Shown here: positions 61,847 through 64,000 of the stretch, one piece after another
Layout of the letters: each line of letters opens with the position of its first letter
Numbering within the stretch: position 1 is the stretch's first letter
Origin: JABJAG01 sp038137215
GTDB taxonomy: Bacteria; Pseudomonadota; Alphaproteobacteria; UBA6615
Assembly (NCBI GenBank): GCA_038137215.1
Contig: JAYQBG010000002.1
Location: 62,001-126,000 of the forward strand
DNA: 64,000 nt
Direction of reading: 5' to 3'
The notes under the pieces: generated by a model
What the model saw: only the letters and a program-made list of their open reading frames with translations
Databases searched by the model: none
What the model was told of the DNA's origin: nothing
Program-made: the position numbers and the translations under genes

Positions 61847-61992
61847 ATGAGTGCTAGAGTTTCAACGCGTTAACCATATTCGGGTTGGCGCATTGCAAAA
61901 CCGGGTCCCTGCGGGACACGGGATCGTTAATCCTCTCGTAAAGCCGGTCCGTCATGGTCCGGCCAACAACCATCTTCCGGACCCTTGCGTTC

Positions 61993-63189
61993 ATGAACAT
62001 CCACGAATATCAGGCCAAAAGTCTGCTCGCGAAATTCGGCGTTGCCGTTCCACGCGGCGCGGTCGCCTATACCGCAGACGAAGCCAGCAAGGCCGCGGCC
62101 GAACTTGGCGGCGATATCTTCGTCGTCAAATCCCAGATTCACGCCGGCGGACGCGGTGCGGGGCACTTCGCCAACGATCCCGACGGCGGCGGCGGCGTTC
62201 GCCTGGCCCGCTCGGATGACGAAGTCCGCGCCCACTTCGAAGCGATGCTGGGTAAAGTTCTTGTCACCAAGCAGACCGGGCCCGATGGCAAAGAGGTCAA
62301 ACGCATCTATATCGAGGAAGGCTGCGACATTGCCCGCGAGCTCTATCTGAGCCTGCTGGTCGACCGCGAGACCTCGCGCATCATGATCGTCGCCTCCACC
62401 GAAGGCGGCATGGATATCGAAACCGTGGCCGAGGAAACTCCGGAAAAGATCGCCACGGTGGCCATCGATCCGGCCACCGGCATGATGCCCTTCCATACCC
62501 GCCAGATCGCTTTCGGTCTCGGTCTAGAGGGTGCGCAGATCAAGAGCGCATCGAAATTCCTGATGGCGATGTATCAGGCCTTCAACGAACTCGATGCGGC
62601 CATGGTGGAAATCAACCCGCTCGTCGTCACCGGCAGCGGTGACGTGATCGCGCTCGATGCCAAGATGAACTTCGACGACAACGCGCTCTATCGGCATCCC
62701 GATATCGAGGAGCTGCGCGACGAGGACGAGGAAGACCCCGCCGAGCTCGAAGCCACCAAGCACGAGCTGAACTATATCCGCCTCGATGGCGCCATCGGCT
62801 GCATGGTAAATGGCGCAGGCCTCGCCATGGCGACCATGGACATCGTGAAGCTGCACGGCGGATCACCGGCTAACTTCCTCGATGTGGGTGGCGGCGCCAC
62901 CAAGGAACGGGTGACCACCGCCTTCAAGATCATTTTGTCCGACCCCAATGTGGAGGGCATTCTGGTCAACATCTTCGGCGGCATCATGCGCTGTGACGTG
63001 ATTGCGGACGGAATTGTTGCCGCCGCACGCGAAGTTTCCCTGCACGTGCCCCTTGTGGTGCGGCTGGAGGGCACCAACGTGGAACTCGGCAAGAAAATTC
63101 TCGCCGAATCCGGATTGCCGATTATCACGGCGGATGATTTGGGCGACGCGGCCGAGAAGGTCGTGAACGCTGTGAAGGAGGCGGCCTGA
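61993..63189 (+). CDS. sucC: succinyl-CoA synthetase beta subunit
   Basis: A 398-residue ADP-forming beta subunit. The canonical start MNIHEYQAKSLLAKFGVAVP is at 61993; the frame is open to 61954. The ATP-grasp domain has VVKSQIHAGGRGAGHF and LVEINPLVVT-like MVEINPLVVTGSGDVIALDA. The CoA-proximal part has GGGATKERVTTAFKIIL and VNIFGGIMRCDVIADGIV, the family signature. Start of sucD follows four bases after the stop. Confidence 0.95.
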   Translation: MNIHEYQAKSLLAKFGVAVPRGAVAYTADEASKAAAELGGDIFVVKSQIHAGGRGAGHFANDPDGGGGVRLARSDDEVRAHFEAMLGKVLVTKQTGPDGKEVKRIYIEEGCDIARELYLSLLVDRETSRIMIVASTEGGMDIETVAEETPEKIATVAIDPATGMMPFHTRQIAFGLGLEGAQIKSASKFLMAMYQAFNELDAAMVEINPLVVTGSGDVIALDAKMNFDDNALYRHPDIEELRDEDEEDPAELEATKHELNYIRLDGAIGCMVNGAGLAMATMDIVKLHGGSPANFLDVGGGATKERVTTAFKIILSDPNVEGILVNIFGGIMRCDVIADGIVAAAREVSLHVPLVVRLEGTNVELGKKILAESGLPIITADDLGDAAEKVVNAVKEAA

Positions 63190-63193
63190 CGCC

Positions 63194-64000
63194 ATGTCTG
63201 TACTCGTCAGCAAAGAAACGAAAGTCATCTGCCAGGGCTTTACCGGCGCCCAGGGCACATTCCATTCCGAACAGGCCATCGCCTATGGCACGAAGATGGT
63301 CGGCGGCGTGACCCCGGGCAAAGGTGGCTCCACCCATCTCGACCTGCCGGTTTTCGACACGGTCGATCAGGCGGTGGCGCAGACCGGTGCCGACGCCTCG
63401 GTGATCTATGTCCCGCCGCCCTTCGCCGCGGATGCCATCGTCGAAGCCGTCGATGCGGGCGTCGGCCTGGTGGTTTGCATCACCGAAGGCATTCCCGTGC
63501 TCGATATGGTGAAGGTCAAGCGCGCGCTCGACGGGTCGGACACGCGCCTGATCGGGCCGAACTGCCCGGGCGTCATCACGCCGGACGAATGCAAGATCGG
63601 GATCAGGCCCGGCCACATTCATCAGCGCGGCAAGATCGGCATTGTGTCCCGTTCGGGCACCCTGACCTATGAAGCTGTCGGCCAGACCACGGCGGTCGGG
63701 CTGGGCCAGACCACCTGCATCGGGATTGGCGGTGACCCGGTCAACGGCACGAATTTCATCGATTGCCTCGAACTGTTCCTCGACGATGACGAGACCGAAG
63801 GAATCATCATGATTGGTGAGATCGGAGGCTCAGCCGAGGAAGACGCGGCAGCGTTCATCAAGGATTCCAAGACCAAGAAGCCGATGGCAGGCTTCATCGC
63901 AGGTGTAACCGCACCTCCGGGTAAACGCATGGGCCATGCCGGTGCGATCATCTCGGGCGGCAAAGGCACAGCAGATGCCAAGATCGATGCGATGAAATCA
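63194..64000 (+). CDS. sucD: succinyl-CoA synthetase alpha subunit, cut by window edge
   Basis: The first 269 codons of the CoA-binding alpha subunit. It opens MSVLVSKETKVICQGFTGAQ and shows GTKMVGGVTPGKGGSTHL in the CoA domain. RLIGPNCPGVITPDECKIGI is the CoA-ligase signature, and GKRMGHAGAIISGGKGTA contains the phosphorylated His. About 20-25 residues should lie beyond the window. It completes substrate-level phosphorylation of the TCA cycle with sucC. Confidence 0.95.
   Translation, partial: MSVLVSKETKVICQGFTGAQGTFHSEQAIAYGTKMVGGVTPGKGGSTHLDLPVFDTVDQAVAQTGADASVIYVPPPFAADAIVEAVDAGVGLVVCITEGIPVLDMVKVKRALDGSDTRLIGPNCPGVITPDECKIGIRPGHIHQRGKIGIVSRSGTLTYEAVGQTTAVGLGQTTCIGIGGDPVNGTNFIDCLELFLDDDETEGIIMIGEIGGSAEEDAAAFIKDSKTKKPMAGFIAGVTAPPGKRMGHAGAIISGGKGTADAKIDAMKS

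Overview
The window is GC-rich, densely coding DNA from an alphaproteobacterium. The best match is a Rhodospirillales-like aerobic heterotroph, judged from gene content and order rather than from any search. Pointers are DUF2852, DUF2125 and TIGR02302 proteins, a CpdR-type receiver, the ftsE-ftsX-ydcF-plsC string, the cobalamin adenosyltransferase / HIG1-like / etfB-etfA / hydroxybutyryl-CoA dehydrogenase string, and zapE-mdh-sucC-sucD.

Layout. 1-11 kb is accessory catabolism: an enoyl-CoA hydratase/3-hydroxyacyl-CoA dehydrogenase cut by the left edge, an SLC13-type carrier, a muconolactone isomerase-like protein, tandem glutathione transferases, a dienelactone hydrolase-like protein, two carboxymuconolactone decarboxylase (CMD)-like proteins, a frameshifted methyltransferase and a gamma-glutamyltransferase-like hydrolase. 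11-18.5 kb holds membrane proteins and a molybdenum hydroxylase cluster (large, small and FAD subunits plus a CoxG-like protein and a cupin). 18.5-25.5 kb carries tRNA-Leu(CAA), DedA, DsbB, Coq7, an HNH protein, an esterase, a base-excision glycosylase, gluQ and a Nudix protein. 25.8-29.3 kb is the electron-transfer flavoprotein block. 29.4-36.7 kb has a TlpA-like thioredoxin divergent from argH-lipoprotein-lysA-TIGR02302, then a receiver protein and a zinc-ribbon protein. 37-40 kb is ftsEX-ydcF-plsC. 42-47 kb joins a chorismate mutase-hisC-tyrA operon to divergent metX-metW. 51.8-55.3 kb is sdhCDAB with its own terminator. 58-64 kb is a SAF-domain dehydrogenase, zapE, mdh, sucC and sucD (cut by the right edge). 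Together the window covers much of the C4 half of the TCA cycle, acyl-CoA oxidation with its electron acceptor, and Arg/Lys/Met/Tyr/His biosynthesis.

Four loci look broken by single changes: a signal peptide out of frame with a dienelactone hydrolase, a methyltransferase shifted at a run of eight C, a small ORF with an in-frame TAA, and a paiB-like gene with an amber codon and an internal deletion. Intergenic spaces are filled with several families of palindromic repeats. The least explained stretch is 50.69-51.56 kb, between pdxY and sdhC. It has no convincing protein gene, but on the minus strand it carries five hairpins capped by C(UUCG)G tetraloops and runs into a strong bidirectional terminator, so it may encode a structured RNA. 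I do not see a CRISPR array, prophage, transposase or defence system here.
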